From Borrelia miyamotoi (GTDB lineage: Bacteria > Spirochaetota > Spirochaetia > Borreliales > Borreliaceae), in NCBI RefSeq assembly GCF_019668505.1, contig NZ_AP024371.1:682001-746000 (forward strand): a stretch of 64,000 bases of DNA, given 5' to 3'. The stretch's first letter is position 1, and the number at the start of each line of letters is the position of its first letter. Below are positions 1 through 10,537 of this stretch, in pieces. Below the pieces are notes generated by a model. The model made no database searches. It had not been told where the DNA came from and saw only the letters and a program-made list of their open reading frames with translations. The translations under genes were made by a program, and so were the position numbers.

Positions 1-1287
1 TTTCTCTACTTCAAAAATAGGTATTTCAAAACTTGAATATTCAATTAAATAATTTGTGTTACTTGTCTTTGAACTTTTGTTATTACTATCTATAATAGAA
101 GGCCATACTATTTTAATCGATATAAAAAAGCTTAAAAGACTTTCGTCTAGAAAGAAATCAATTATTGATTTTTCTTTTGTATTGAAATTTAAGTATTGTC
201 TAATTCCTAAAATTTTCTCATTTGAAAATGAAAATGAACTTTCAATAGTTGGTTCTATAATTATGTTTTTTTTTGATAATATTTTAATATAGGTTCTGCA
301 AGAATCTAAAAATTCAGCTTTTCTTTCTTTATATTTTATTTTGTTAAGTTTTCCCGATTCAAACTTAACATGATATTTTTCATGGGACAGTGTAAAATTG
401 CCTTCCATGTTGTATTCAAGATTTTTACTTGTACTAGGCTCTAAGTTATTTGAATAATGTTCAAAATTTTTGTTAACTAAAAAGTCTTTTAAGGAGGTTT
501 CGTTTATTTGGTATTCTTTTAGTCTTTTGTTTTGAAATTGTAATATTAATGATTGTTCTTTTAATGAATTAAACTCTGGAATTTCTAAGAGCTCTGTGAT
601 TATTTTTTTGCCTTCTAGATTTTGTATCTTGATACTGTAAAAGTTTGCTTCTAGCGCTTTTAGATACAGTAAAAAGTTTTTTAGTTCTTGGTTGTTATAG
701 ACGTCTTTAATTTCGTGAAAGTAAATAAGTGTATCTGTATTATATTTTTGTGTTTCAGGTTCTTGAATTTCTGATAAAAATTGACAATTGTTTTTATAAA
801 AAACCAAATATTTTTTATTGTTTTTTGCAGTTCTTACTCCTTCTATGTAGTTAAAATTAAGTTTTCTATATAGTTCAAGTACTTTCTTTCTTAGTTTTTC
901 CATATTGTATATGTAAAATGTATGTGGATTATCTTTAAATAAGTCTTTATATCCGCTTTTAAATGGATTTTTTAAAGCCCAGTATAAATCTACGTGTATT
1001 TCATTGTGTAACATGTATTCATGAGGATTGCCGCTGTATGTGCTTGGAATGTAAATATCTTCATTGTTTTTAAGCCTTTTAAAGAACCATTTGTTTAATT
1101 CTGGATTTAATTTTAAAATTTCAAAAAAGTATGTTGGAAATATCCAATGTATCTTGTAGTTTAGATTTTTATTTTCAATTAAATATTTGGTATTTGATAA
1201 GATGGAATATAATTTACTCTCTGCAAATGCAGTTATTGAAATGATAACAATGTAAGTTTTTGAATTTCTGAATTTTCTAAATATCAT
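1..1287 (-). CDS. Large uncharacterised protein, C-terminus cut by window edge
   Basis: Reading the minus strand from ATG at 1287-1285 gives 429 codons without a stop, running off the left edge, so the 3' end is missing. The start has only a weak AAAGAT-like ribosome site. The first 25 residues are basic then hydrophobic (FRKFRNSKTYIVIISITAFA), which could be a membrane or export segment or simply a buried strand. The body is rich in Lys, Asn, Tyr and Phe, with a motif around residues 77-97 containing IPSTYSGNPHEYMLH. I see no kinase, GTPase or lipobox motif and do not recognise the family. It is transcribed divergently from groEL, with about 200 bases between the two starts. The open length makes it very likely a real gene; the function is unknown. 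Confidence 0.75.
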   Translation of the reverse strand, partial: MIFRKFRNSKTYIVIISITAFAESKLYSILSNTKYLIENKNLNYKIHWIFPTYFFEILKLNPELNKWFFKRLKNNEDIYIPSTYSGNPHEYMLHNEIHVDLYWALKNPFKSGYKDLFKDNPHTFYIYNMEKLRKKVLELYRKLNFNYIEGVRTAKNNKKYLVFYKNNCQFLSEIQEPETQKYNTDTLIYFHEIKDVYNNQELKNFLLYLKALEANFYSIKIQNLEGKKIITELLEIPEFNSLKEQSLILQFQNKRLKEYQINETSLKDFLVNKNFEHYSNNLEPSTSKNLEYNMEGNFTLSHEKYHVKFESGKLNKIKYKERKAEFLDSCRTYIKILSKKNIIIEPTIESSFSFSNEKILGIRQYLNFNTKEKSIIDFFLDESLLSFFISIKIVWPSIIDSNNKSSKTSNTNYLIEYSSFEIPIFEVEK

Positions 1288-1386
1288 AAAAAATCTTTAC
1301 ATAAGTATATATAGATTAGTATAAATGGTATTGATTTTTCAGTAAATTCTTTTTAAGAGGTTTCTTTATTTTTATGTAATTTTAGC

Positions 1387-1415
1387 TTGATTAATGAATA
1401 AAAAAAATTTATATT
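1387..1415 (+). promoter_or_regulatory. Candidate sigma-70 promoter of groEL
   Basis: TTGATT at 1387-1392 and TATATT at 1410-1415 are separated by 17 bases, close to the vegetative consensus. Transcription would begin near 1422, leaving a leader of about 60 bases with AAGGAG at 1471-1476 before the groEL ATG. I see no CIRCE operator (the HrcA inverted repeat) in 1288-1484, so heat control through HrcA at this site is not supported by the sequence. AT-rich DNA yields chance matches, so this is a candidate only. Confidence 0.45.
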
Positions 1416-1472
1416 TTTATAGTGATGCGTGTAAATAATAATATTTTATTTAACTTTAATTTTTATACTTAA

Positions 1473-3125
<1,653 letters not shown>

Positions 3126-3186
3126 GTTAGTCTTATTTTTAGGTTTATTTGTTATAATATATTTGTATTGTTATGAGGAGCTAGAT

Positions 3187-3483
3187 TTGAGTGAAAATGA
3201 GTTTGTTTTTTGTGTAGGTTATGATGGCTCTAAGGCAATAATAGATAAAGAGCTTTTAAGTCAGCATAAAGATAAGGGTGTAGAGGAGCTTTTGAATCTT
3301 GGATTTTATAGAAGCGCTTTTAGCAAGGCTCTTTGTAAAAATGATGATACTCTTATTAGATATTTAATTGAAGAGTATAATAAAATTAGTAAATCTAGTT
3401 ATAGTAAAAAAGAGGAGCTTGAGCTCCTCTTTGGAGTAGTTTATCCGGATAATATTGCTAGTATAAAAGTTACTTATGTTTAA
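3187..3483 (+). CDS. Small conserved Borrelia protein, function unknown
   Basis: A 98-residue soluble, acidic protein beginning SENEFVFCVGYDG. GAGGAG at 3175-3180 sits 6 bases before a TTG at 3187, which I take as the start. A TTG at 3163 in the same frame would add eight residues but would place the ribosome site inside the gene. The sequence suggests mixed helix and strand; no catalytic motif or membrane segment is visible. It lies between groEL and yajC on the same strand, 15 bases before yajC, so it may be co-transcribed with the Sec genes. I do not recognise a characterised family. Confidence 0.75.
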   Translation: MSENEFVFCVGYDGSKAIIDKELLSQHKDKGVEELLNLGFYRSAFSKALCKNDDTLIRYLIEEYNKISKSSYSKKEELELLFGVVYPDNIASIKVTYV

Positions 3484-3498
3484 AAGTTAGGAAGTTTT

Positions 3499-3825
3499 AT
3501 GTTTTTATTACAAGATTTTAGCCATAACAGTAGTTTTTTTCGAAGTTTGTTGGTTTTTATTCCTGTAATTGCTATATTTTGGTTTTTAGTAATATCTCCT
3601 CAGCGCAAAGAAGAGAAGAAAAAAAAGGAGATGATCAAGAACCTTAAAAAAGGAGATAAGGTTTTGACTATAGGTGGAATTTTTGGAGTTATTAAAAAGG
3701 TTAGTGATTCCGAGGTTTTACTTGAGCTTAATCCAACTTCTGAAGCAAAATTTATAAAAAGTTCAATTGAAAAGGTTATTTTTGACGACAGTAAAAGTAA
3801 AAATGCAGGCATTAAAATCAATTAA
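3499..3825 (+). CDS. yajC: Preprotein translocase accessory subunit YajC
   Basis: YajC is a small single-span inner-membrane protein that associates with SecD-SecF in the Sec holotranslocon. The 108-residue product has one hydrophobic segment at about residues 15-33 followed by the family signature SPQRKEEKKKKEM and the small domain with LKKGDKVLTIGGIFG. AGGAAG precedes the ATG. It lies directly upstream of secD and secF, the conserved yajC-secD-secF order, which strongly supports the call. About 85 AT-rich bases with two hairpins separate it from secD. Confidence 0.95.
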   Translation: MFLLQDFSHNSSFFRSLLVFIPVIAIFWFLVISPQRKEEKKKKEMIKNLKKGDKVLTIGGIFGVIKKVSDSEVLLELNPTSEAKFIKSSIEKVIFDDSKSKNAGIKIN

Positions 3826-3857
3826 TATAATATATAAATAAATATAATATATAATGT

Positions 3858-3894
3858 AATATTAGTTTAGACTAATATTTAGTTTAAATAAACT
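3858..3894 (+). other. Two adjacent hairpins upstream of secD
   Basis: AATATTAGT (3858-3866) pairs perfectly with ACTAATATT (3871-3879) around a four-base loop. It is followed at once by AGTTTA/TAAACT (3881-3894) around a two-base loop. They lie between yajC and secD, ending just before the AAGGG ribosome site at 3898-3902. There is no T-run, so termination is not supported. They could affect mRNA stability or secD translation. All pairs but two per arm are A-T, so chance is possible. Confidence 0.3.
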
Positions 3895-3912
3895 TAATAA
3901 GGGTGCTATTAT

Positions 3913-5673
3913 ATGAATAGAGTCTCCAAATTTATATTAATATTGTTTGTAACATCATTTGCTTATTTTTTAATATTTCCTACTTTAAGATGGTATTTTT
4001 TTACTAATGATGAAGATAAAAGAATTAGCTCTTATTCGAAAGAGGCTTTAAGAGATTATTCTAAGAGTAAAGCCTTGAGCTCTCTTATTCAACTTAAGGA
4101 ATTATATCAAAAAGATCCCAATGGTCAGATTCCAGATGATTTAAAGTATTTAATTCCAATTTCAAAAAATAACTATAGAATTTATGGAAAAAATTTTCCC
4201 AAATCTTTTAATCTCAAAGCCTTAAGGAATGGATTTTTGACAGATGCTGATATTGAAGAACTTAGTCTTGAAATTTATAGGTATTATGAAAATATCAAGA
4301 AAAATAAAAACGGAATAATACAACTTGGACTTGATTTATCTGGTGGAATGAGTATTACTATTTCTCTTAATTACTCAGGTCTTGAACAAAAGTTAGGGAG
4401 AACTTTAAGTTCTTTGGAGAAGGAAGACGCTCTTGAGCGTACGATGCAAATACTTAAAGAAAGGGTAGATACCTTTGGGCTTACAGAACCTAAGATTACA
4501 AAGGAAGCAGGTGGAAGTAAAATTTTCTTAGATATTCCGGGAGAAAAGGATGAAAAACGTGTTGATTCTCTTTTAAGCGGTAAAGGTAATTTGACCTTTT
4601 ATGTGATTGATAATGAGGCTACTTCTTTGCTTAATGATAGGGTCTTAGAGGCTGGACCCCTTTACTCTATTGCTGATATTAAGGATAGTATGAGATTTGG
4701 AGATAATAGGAAAATTTTTCCATTGTATGTTAAAGATTCTTATGGTATTGATGATGAATCTACAGTACGTTATTATGTTGTTGACTCTAGTATTGATAGT
4801 TCTTTTGATGGTTCTCATATTAGGGATGCTGGGATTTCAAACAATCATCAAACAGGTAAAGAGATTGTTACATTTAGTTTAGATAATGAGGGAAGTGAGA
4901 AGTTTTTTAGATTGACTCAAAGAAACGTTGGTAAAGCTTTGGCTGTGGTTATGGAGGGAAAAATTAAATCAGTGGCTAATATTAATCATGCTATTGCTGG
5001 TGGAAATGTTTCAATTCAGGGAGATTCTTTTGATAAAAGGGAAGCTAATGAGCTTGCACTTGTTTTTAAAACAGCGGCTTTCCCAGTTGAAATAAATATA
5101 GATGATCTAAGAATTATTGGACCGACTATTGGAGAGAAAACCGTTAAGCTTGGAATAAAGGCATCTCTTCTGGCTCTTGTTTTGGTTTTTTTGTTTATGT
5201 TTGTATATTATAAGATGAGTGGTTTTGTAGCAGCGTTTTCATTGGTTATTTATAATCTGTTTTTAATATTGGCAATGCTTTCGGCATTTAACTTTACTTT
5301 AACTCTTACAAGTATTGCAGGTCTTGTATTAACTATGGGTATGGCTGTTGATATTAATATAATTATTTATGAGCGGATTAAGGAAGAAATAAAAAATGGT
5401 CGAAAATTTGAAAGAGCATTTGAGGATGGTTTTAAAAAAGCTTTTTGGGCAATAATGGATTCGAATATTACAACATTTATTGCTGTGCTGTTTTTAACTC
5501 TTCTTGGAACGGGGCCTATTCAGGGTTTTGCATGGTCTTTGTCTATAGGAATTGTAGCATCACTTTTTAGTAGCTTAATCTTTTCAAGGTTTATTTTAGA
5601 ATTTATTATGTCTTTAAGTAAAAATAAATGTGTAAGTATCTCTTGGAGTTCAAATTATGCAAAGGGTGTTTAA
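3913..5673 (+). CDS. secD: Protein translocase subunit SecD
   Basis: SecD is an inner-membrane RND-family subunit that, with SecF, uses the proton gradient to pull exported proteins through SecYEG on the periplasmic side. The 586-residue product has an N-terminal membrane segment (about 5-25), the conserved QLGLDLSGGM strand near residue 137, a large periplasmic domain, and five C-terminal membrane spans from about residue 415 on. These include the signature GMAVDINIIIYERIKEE. The stop overlaps the secF start by 17 bases, implying coupled translation. AAGGG at 3898-3902 precedes the ATG. Confidence 0.96.
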   Translation: MNRVSKFILILFVTSFAYFLIFPTLRWYFFTNDEDKRISSYSKEALRDYSKSKALSSLIQLKELYQKDPNGQIPDDLKYLIPISKNNYRIYGKNFPKSFNLKALRNGFLTDADIEELSLEIYRYYENIKKNKNGIIQLGLDLSGGMSITISLNYSGLEQKLGRTLSSLEKEDALERTMQILKERVDTFGLTEPKITKEAGGSKIFLDIPGEKDEKRVDSLLSGKGNLTFYVIDNEATSLLNDRVLEAGPLYSIADIKDSMRFGDNRKIFPLYVKDSYGIDDESTVRYYVVDSSIDSSFDGSHIRDAGISNNHQTGKEIVTFSLDNEGSEKFFRLTQRNVGKALAVVMEGKIKSVANINHAIAGGNVSIQGDSFDKREANELALVFKTAAFPVEINIDDLRIIGPTIGEKTVKLGIKASLLALVLVFLFMFVYYKMSGFVAAFSLVIYNLFLILAMLSAFNFTLTLTSIAGLVLTMGMAVDINIIIYERIKEEIKNGRKFERAFEDGFKKAFWAIMDSNITTFIAVLFLTLLGTGPIQGFAWSLSIGIVASLFSSLIFSRFILEFIMSLSKNKCVSISWSSNYAKGV

Positions 5674-6556
5674 TTTTTTTAATTATGGAAATAAAGTTAT
5701 TATAGTTAGTTTTTGTATTATTTCCTTGGGCTTTATTTATACTTTTATGTATCATGGTGGATATAATTGGGGCATAGATTTTTCTTCAGGTGTTAGTATT
5801 AATTTTGTGATAGATAAAGTTGGTATTAAGGATTATGAAATAAAAAGATTACTCTCTTCAGTTTATAAAATATTTGATGTTAATGAAATTATTTCAAGTG
5901 ATGCTTCTAAGAGCCATTTTTCCATTATAGTGAAGTCAGATATTACTGATTATGCTTTAAAAAAAGAGATTCAACGTACTTTAGTAGATAGGTTACATAT
6001 GGAGTTTGGTGTTGATATTGAAATTCTTGATTCTTATTTTATTGATTCAAGTTTTTCATCTTTTTTAAGGGCAAAATCAATGTTATTGGTTTTTTTAACA
6101 TTTACGCTTATTTTGATTTATGTAGCATTGAGATTTAGGTTAAGTTATGCTGTTTCATCAATCTTTGCAACGGTACACGACATACTTTTTGTAGTTGCTT
6201 TTTTAGGGGTTTTTAGAATAGAGATAAATAGCTCAATAATTGTTTCTATACTGACGATTATCGGTTATTCTTTAAATGACACAATAATTATTTTTGATAG
6301 AGTTAGAGAAAATTCTAAAAGTATTCCATATACTTCGTTTTTAAATGTTTTAAGTGTAAGTATTAGGCAAATTTTATCAAGGACCATTTTAACATCTATT
6401 ACAACATTTGTTGTGGTGCTTTCTATTTATGTGTTTACTGAGGGTGCTATTAAAGATTTTGCTTTAATATTTATGGTAGGTGTTGTTGTTGGTACTTATT
6501 CTTCAATTTTTATAGCTTCTACTATTCTTTTAAGTTTTAATAAAAAAATTAAATAG
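5657..6556 (+). CDS. secF: Protein translocase subunit SecF
   Basis: Partner of SecD in proton-driven late-stage protein export. The 299-residue product has a first span at about 10-30, the family motif GIDFSSGVSINF (about 39-50), a short periplasmic domain and five C-terminal spans. These carry the signature GYSLNDTIIIFDRVREN, the SecF equivalent of the RND proton-path helix. The ATG lies inside the last codons of secD, with TTGGAG upstream, and reads a different frame. Length is normal for a stand-alone SecF. Confidence 0.96.
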   Translation: MQRVFNFFNYGNKVIIVSFCIISLGFIYTFMYHGGYNWGIDFSSGVSINFVIDKVGIKDYEIKRLLSSVYKIFDVNEIISSDASKSHFSIIVKSDITDYALKKEIQRTLVDRLHMEFGVDIEILDSYFIDSSFSSFLRAKSMLLVFLTFTLILIYVALRFRLSYAVSSIFATVHDILFVVAFLGVFRIEINSSIIVSILTIIGYSLNDTIIIFDRVRENSKSIPYTSFLNVLSVSIRQILSRTILTSITTFVVVLSIYVFTEGAIKDFALIFMVGVVVGTYSSIFIASTILLSFNKKIK

Positions 6557-6579
6557 ATGTTTTGTTATAATATTGTGAT

Positions 6580-7734
6580 ATGAAGTTTTTTGATTTTGGC
6601 TCATTAGGATTTTATAGGTTTTTTGATTTTCAGAAACATTTAAATTTTAGTATTTTTAGATATGGTTTAATAAATTATTATTCTTATAAGGAACAATCAA
6701 CTCTTATTAATGATGCCAATTTACTTAAAGGTAAAATTATATTTTTAGATAAAGCTCATCAAGATATTGCTAAAATTTCTTCTAGTACTTATTCGAAGAT
6801 AAATGAGAGTTTAAATGTTAATAGGAAGATATTTTGTGATGTTTTAATTACTATTAAAGGTTTGATAAAAAAATATTATCCAGAGTCAGAATTTTTAGAT
6901 TTAGAATGTGATTTGCTTTTAAATGACGAAGATACTTTTAATAAAAGTTTAGATAAGCTTAGATATTTGAATTTTAGAGTAGATCTTAAGAAGAAAATTG
7001 AGGAATTTGACAGAAAAAGTAAAACCCCATATTCGTGCATAAAAATTGCTACTTTTTTTATTAAGGAAGAGTTTTTAGAAAGACTTGCAAATTCGATTGA
7101 TTTTTTTTCTAATGAAGCTAATAATAATAGTCTGGATTTGATCAATAAAGAAATAGGTGATTATTATGAAAGGGTGGAGAAGGTTAAGGTGAGCGAAAAT
7201 ATTAAAGACACACATAAAAAGTTTGTTATAGAGTATGCAAAAGAAAAAATATCAAAAATTATGAGGGAACATAGTCTTGATGTTTCTAAGTTACTTATTA
7301 AAATTTCTTTATTAGATATTACTATTCAGTGTTTTGAAAGTTATTATTTAAATTTATTAGAGGCCCTTAATGTTCTTTTTTCAATAAATAATATTATTGA
7401 GATTGGTTTGGATGAATTACCAGATGCTATTTTTAATGATTGGAATGAACTTGTTTATTTACGTAGGAGAGATTTTCAGAAACTTGTGTTAATATCAGAT
7501 TATGTCTTTCAGAAGAGGATAATATCTGTTATCAATTCTGGGGGCTGGAAATTTACTTTCTTTAGTCTTTCACCTCGTCAAGGTGATATTATTCAGTTTG
7601 CAATAGATATTAACAAAAATTTTAATAACATTGAAGATGGAATTAAGGAATATGAACTTAAAATAAATAGGTTTAACGATCTCAAGCTTGATTGGGAAAA
7701 AAACTTAAAAAATTTTGATCATTTATTTATTTAA
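6580..7734 (+). CDS. Conserved spirochaete protein of unknown function
   Basis: A 384-residue, largely helical, charged protein with no signal peptide and no convincing membrane span. It begins MKFFDFGSLGFYRFFDF and contains long Lys/Glu-rich stretches suggesting coiled or helical-bundle structure between about residues 120 and 270. A conserved-looking segment SGGWKFTFFSLSPRQGDIIQFAIDI lies near residues 323-347. It starts 23 bases after secF on the same strand and ends 5 bases before the stop of the convergent DnaJ-like gene. I do not recognise a family; a link to the Sec genes is only positional. Confidence 0.75.
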   Translation: MKFFDFGSLGFYRFFDFQKHLNFSIFRYGLINYYSYKEQSTLINDANLLKGKIIFLDKAHQDIAKISSSTYSKINESLNVNRKIFCDVLITIKGLIKKYYPESEFLDLECDLLLNDEDTFNKSLDKLRYLNFRVDLKKKIEEFDRKSKTPYSCIKIATFFIKEEFLERLANSIDFFSNEANNNSLDLINKEIGDYYERVEKVKVSENIKDTHKKFVIEYAKEKISKIMREHSLDVSKLLIKISLLDITIQCFESYYLNLLEALNVLFSINNIIEIGLDELPDAIFNDWNELVYLRRRDFQKLVLISDYVFQKRIISVINSGGWKFTFFSLSPRQGDIIQFAIDINKNFNNIEDGIKEYELKINRFNDLKLDWEKNLKNFDHLFI

Positions 7735-7739
7735 AATTT

Positions 7740-8579
7740 TTAATTATATAATTCCTTTAATCTTTCGTAAATTTTTTTTACTTCATCATTGATGATTTTG
7801 GGAACATCTACTATTAGCTTAACTTTAAGGTCTCCTTTAACAGTATTTCCAAGTGCAGGCATTCCAAGACCTTTTAAGATGAGTTTTTCTCCATTTTTTG
7901 TATCTTTTGGAATCTTTATTTTTATTTTTTTACCTTCAATTGTTTCAAAAATTTTTTCGCTACCCAAAGCTATTTCCCATGGATATACCCTAATTTTTGT
8001 TTCTAGATTTCGTTCCTTTAAGGTAAAATTTTTATAACTTGATATTTCAAATTTTATAATTAAGTTACTTCTTTTTCCAGATATTGGATTTATATTGCCT
8101 TTTCCATTGAACCTTAGTTGAGTAGTTGCACTTGTTCCTTTTGGAATATTGATTTCAATTTTTTCATTGTTTGTTAATATGGATTTTTTTCCTCCCATAT
8201 AAGCGTCATATAGTGAGATTTTAATGGTTATCTCTTTATCTTTAAGTATTCCTTTTGTAGAGCTTCCAAAAATGTTTGAGAATAATTCGAAATTTTCAAA
8301 ATGGTGAAAGCTAGTGTTTTTGAATCCTTTACTAAAGGATTCTGTGTTAAAATTATTATTAAAATCTGCGCTTCCAAAATTATCATAGTTGTTTTTTTTT
8401 TGTGGAGATGAGAGGACTTCATATGCTTCATTTATTTCTTTAAATTTTTCTTCAGCAAATTTGTTTCCTTTGTTTTTATCAGGGTGGTATTTTATGGCTA
8501 GTTTTTTGTAAGCTTTTTTGATTTCTTCCGTTGTAGCATCTTTTTGTATGCCAAGTATTTTGTAGTAATCTTTAGACAT
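7740..8579 (-). CDS. DnaJ-like (CbpA-type) co-chaperone
   Basis: Hsp40-class co-chaperone that would stimulate DnaK ATPase and deliver substrates. The J domain occupies about residues 1-70 with the invariant HPD at 32-34 ([10 protein letters not shown]). A Gly/Phe/Asn-rich linker follows, then the two beta-sandwich substrate-binding domains of the DnaJ C-terminal family (about 115-279). It lacks the four CxxCxGxG zinc repeats of classical DnaJ, so it is a type II, CbpA-like protein of 279 residues. It is transcribed away from the hemN/hemW-like pseudogene, and the shared upstream region holds a short tandem repeat. Confidence 0.92.
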   Translation of the reverse strand: MSKDYYKILGIQKDATTEEIKKAYKKLAIKYHPDKNKGNKFAEEKFKEINEAYEVLSSPQKKNNYDNFGSADFNNNFNTESFSKGFKNTSFHHFENFELFSNIFGSSTKGILKDKEITIKISLYDAYMGGKKSILTNNEKIEINIPKGTSATTQLRFNGKGNINPISGKRSNLIIKFEISSYKNFTLKERNLETKIRVYPWEIALGSEKIFETIEGKKIKIKIPKDTKNGEKLILKGLGMPALGNTVKGDLKVKLIVDVPKIINDEVKKIYERLKELYN

Positions 8580-8629
8580 TCAAACCTCTTGCTTTTATTT
8601 TCCGTTTTATATCTAAGTTATTTGATTTC

Positions 8630-8693
8630 ATTATAATTAATGCTATCATTATATATATTATAATTAATGCTATCATTATATATATTATAATTA
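8630..8693. repeat. 27-bp tandem repeat, 2.4 copies, in a divergent intergenic region
   Basis: Positions 8630-8656 and 8657-8683 are identical 27-base units (core TTAATGCTATCATTATATAT), followed by a 10-base partial third copy to 8693. The repeat lies between the starts of the minus-strand DnaJ-like gene and the plus-strand hemN/hemW-like pseudogene. Each unit holds TATAAT-like hexamers on both strands, so copy number could alter promoters of either gene; that is inference. Confidence 0.85.
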
Positions 8694-8726
8694 AACTTAA
8701 ATTTTTTAAAGACTGTTTGTACAATA

Positions 8727-9864
8727 GTGAGTTTTTTACGTTTGAGTGATTTGAGTATTTATATTGATCTTACCAGATGTTTTAGTTATGATTTTTTAAA
8801 TAAGATACTGCGTGGGTTATACTTTTACTTAGAGGTTTTGGGTTTTCCAAAAATCAATACGCTTTATATTAAATATGAAACTTTGGATTTCGACAATAGT
8901 TCTGGTTTAGAATTTTTTTTAGCTTCTCTATCTGATAATTGTAACTTTGTTAAATTGGATGAATTTATCTTTGAATTGCATCCTGGCGAGGATAATATTT
9001 ACATTTTTTACAGGCACTCTAAAACCATCCATGATTCCTAAAAATTTTGAAGAAAAACTATTTATATCAAGACTAACTCTACTAACAGAAAAATCATTTA
9101 AAATTGATAAAAGAGAAAGTCTATAGTTGATAATATTCATAGGTTCAATTTTGATTTGAACATTGATTTGAATATTGGTATTCCTTATCAAGAGAAGGTG
9201 CATCTTAAAAGTGATTTAGAAAGATTAGTTGCATGTTATCCTGAATATATTTGTATTTTGGAATTTTTAGTTGATGAGGAAAATTATATTGAGTTTTTTA
9301 AAGATGTTTCTTTTATTTATGATGAAGCTAAGTCTGAAGATTTTTGGTTTTATGCTCTTGATTTTTTAGAATCTAATGGCTATATGAATTATGAGATTTC
9401 AAATTTTACCTTAAAGGGTTATGAAAGTAAACATAATTTGAGATACTGGGAAGCTTAAACCATATTTGGGTTTTTGAATAGATTCCGTTAGTTTACTTAT
9501 TGGTACTAAAGGTGATAATCTTAAGGTTATAATGAGAAGAGATAATACTTCTTTAAGCAGTAAAGAATCTTCAGCGACTTTTGAGATTTTAAGTGATTTA
9601 GGTTTTTTTATTTGTCATTGCATGACAAACCTTGGTACTAAAAATGGTCTTGATATCTCTGTTTTAAAATGTAGGTTTATATATAATCAGGAGGATTTTT
9701 TTAAGTTCATTGATTATCTTTTAAGTTTAAGTAGAGCAGTTGTTTTTAGCAATGATGTTATTTACTTAGATGGATATGAAAAGTTTAAATTGAATTTATA
9801 CCTTAGGTTGATTAGAGATTATTTAGTTAATAATTGTTTTAAAGTAAATTTTAAGTTTCTTTAA
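8727..9864 (+). pseudogene. hemN/hemW-like pseudogene with an internal inversion, a frameshift and a nonsense codon
   Basis: Remnant of an oxygen-independent coproporphyrinogen oxidase-like (HemN/HemW family) gene. Family landmarks remain in order: LSIYIDL (usually LSLYIHIP), FELHPGE (usual E-x-NPG), DLNIGIPYQ (usual DL-GxPxQ), and YEISNF then HNLRYWE near 9390-9450. Three lesions are visible. First, 8994-9137 is inverted between two AATATT palindromes; its minus-strand reading gives the missing VSRVSLDINSF segment in frame. Second, one extra base within 9450-9453 shifts the frame after RYWE. Third, TGA at 9475-9477 stands where GGA is expected. After mental correction from the GTG at 8727 the length is 378 codons, normal for HemW. 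The radical-SAM Cys cluster is also gone. The 3' end overlaps rpiA by 14 bases. Confidence 0.88.
8994..9137. other. Inverted segment inside the hemN/hemW-like pseudogene
   Basis: The segment is bounded by AATATT at 8994-8999 and AATATT at 9132-9137. In the present orientation the plus strand soon hits a stop after IHDS. The reverse complement reads NI-INYRLSLLSILNDF-SVSRVSLDINSF through to KNV-NI, and joins the left (PGED) and right (HRFNFDLN) parts in the same frame. The inner part is 132 bases, a multiple of three. Both hexamers encode Asn-Ile in either orientation. The match beyond the hexamers is poor, so the arms are essentially 6 bp. Confidence 0.85.
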
Positions 9865-10537
9865 CTTTTCCATTTTGATAATATACAATTTTTGTGTTTT
9901 GGTGATTGAAAATTCCAATTTCAAGTATTCCTGGAATTAGTTTAAAGTATTTTTCAGCACCTTTAGGATTTTCAATATTCATTTCTATATCTAAAATGTA
10001 GTTATTATTATCACTTATTAATGGACCTGCTTTAGATTTACAAGTTCTTAAAATAGGGTTAAAGTTCATTTTTTCTAGATTAGCTGTAATAAACGGAAGA
10101 GCATCTGGAACAATTTCAATTGGTACAGATATTTTTTCTCCTAAAGTTTGTACAATTTTTGTTTCATCTGCAATAATTAATAATTTATCAGAATTGTATG
10201 ATACTATCTTTTCCATTAAATGAGCTGCTCCACCACCCTTTATTAGAGTTTTTTTTTCTAATAAAATTTTATCAGCTCCATCAATCGTGATATCTATATT
10301 TTTGCTAAATTTTGTAAATTTAGACTCGTATGTAATATTTTCTCTTGCAAGTAAATATTTTGTATTGCTGCTTGTTGGGTAAAGTTTTAGATTTTTTAAA
10401 TCTCCCGATTTTATTTTTTCGCTTAAATATTTAATGGCATAAAAAACGGTTTTTCCTGTTCCAATCCCAAGGTGCATATTGCTTTTTACATAGTGATCAA
10501 TTGCATATTGTGAGACTAATCTTTTTTGTTCTTCCAT
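9851..10537 (-). CDS. rpiA: Ribose-5-phosphate isomerase A
   Basis: Interconverts ribose 5-phosphate and ribulose 5-phosphate in the pentose phosphate pathway, in the cytoplasm. Family motifs are present: GIGTGKT near the N-terminus, the catalytic-region TIDGADK, and [12 protein letters not shown] with its catalytic-type Lys. I choose the ATG at 10537 because AAGGA (complement of 10548-10552) lies 10 bases upstream. The ATG at 10558 would add seven residues without a ribosome site. The product is 228 residues, normal for RpiA. Its 3' end overlaps the convergent hemN/hemW-like pseudogene by 14 bases. Confidence 0.95.
   Translation of the reverse strand: MEEQKRLVSQYAIDHYVKSNMHLGIGTGKTVFYAIKYLSEKIKSGDLKNLKLYPTSSNTKYLLARENITYESKFTKFSKNIDITIDGADKILLEKKTLIKGGGAAHLMEKIVSYNSDKLLIIADETKIVQTLGEKISVPIEIVPDALPFITANLEKMNFNPILRTCKSKAGPLISDNNNYILDIEMNIENPKGAEKYFKLIPGILEIGIFNHQNTKIVYYQNGKVKET

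Noticed and set aside
56..292. A 78-residue plus-strand frame at the left edge
   Set aside because: It lies antisense to the long minus-strand frame, which is continuous for 429 codons and has normal protein composition.
8991..9137. Active invertible promoter or phase-variation switch
   Set aside because: The arms share only 6 bp, there is no recombinase gene nearby, and the gene stays broken by a frameshift and a stop in either orientation.
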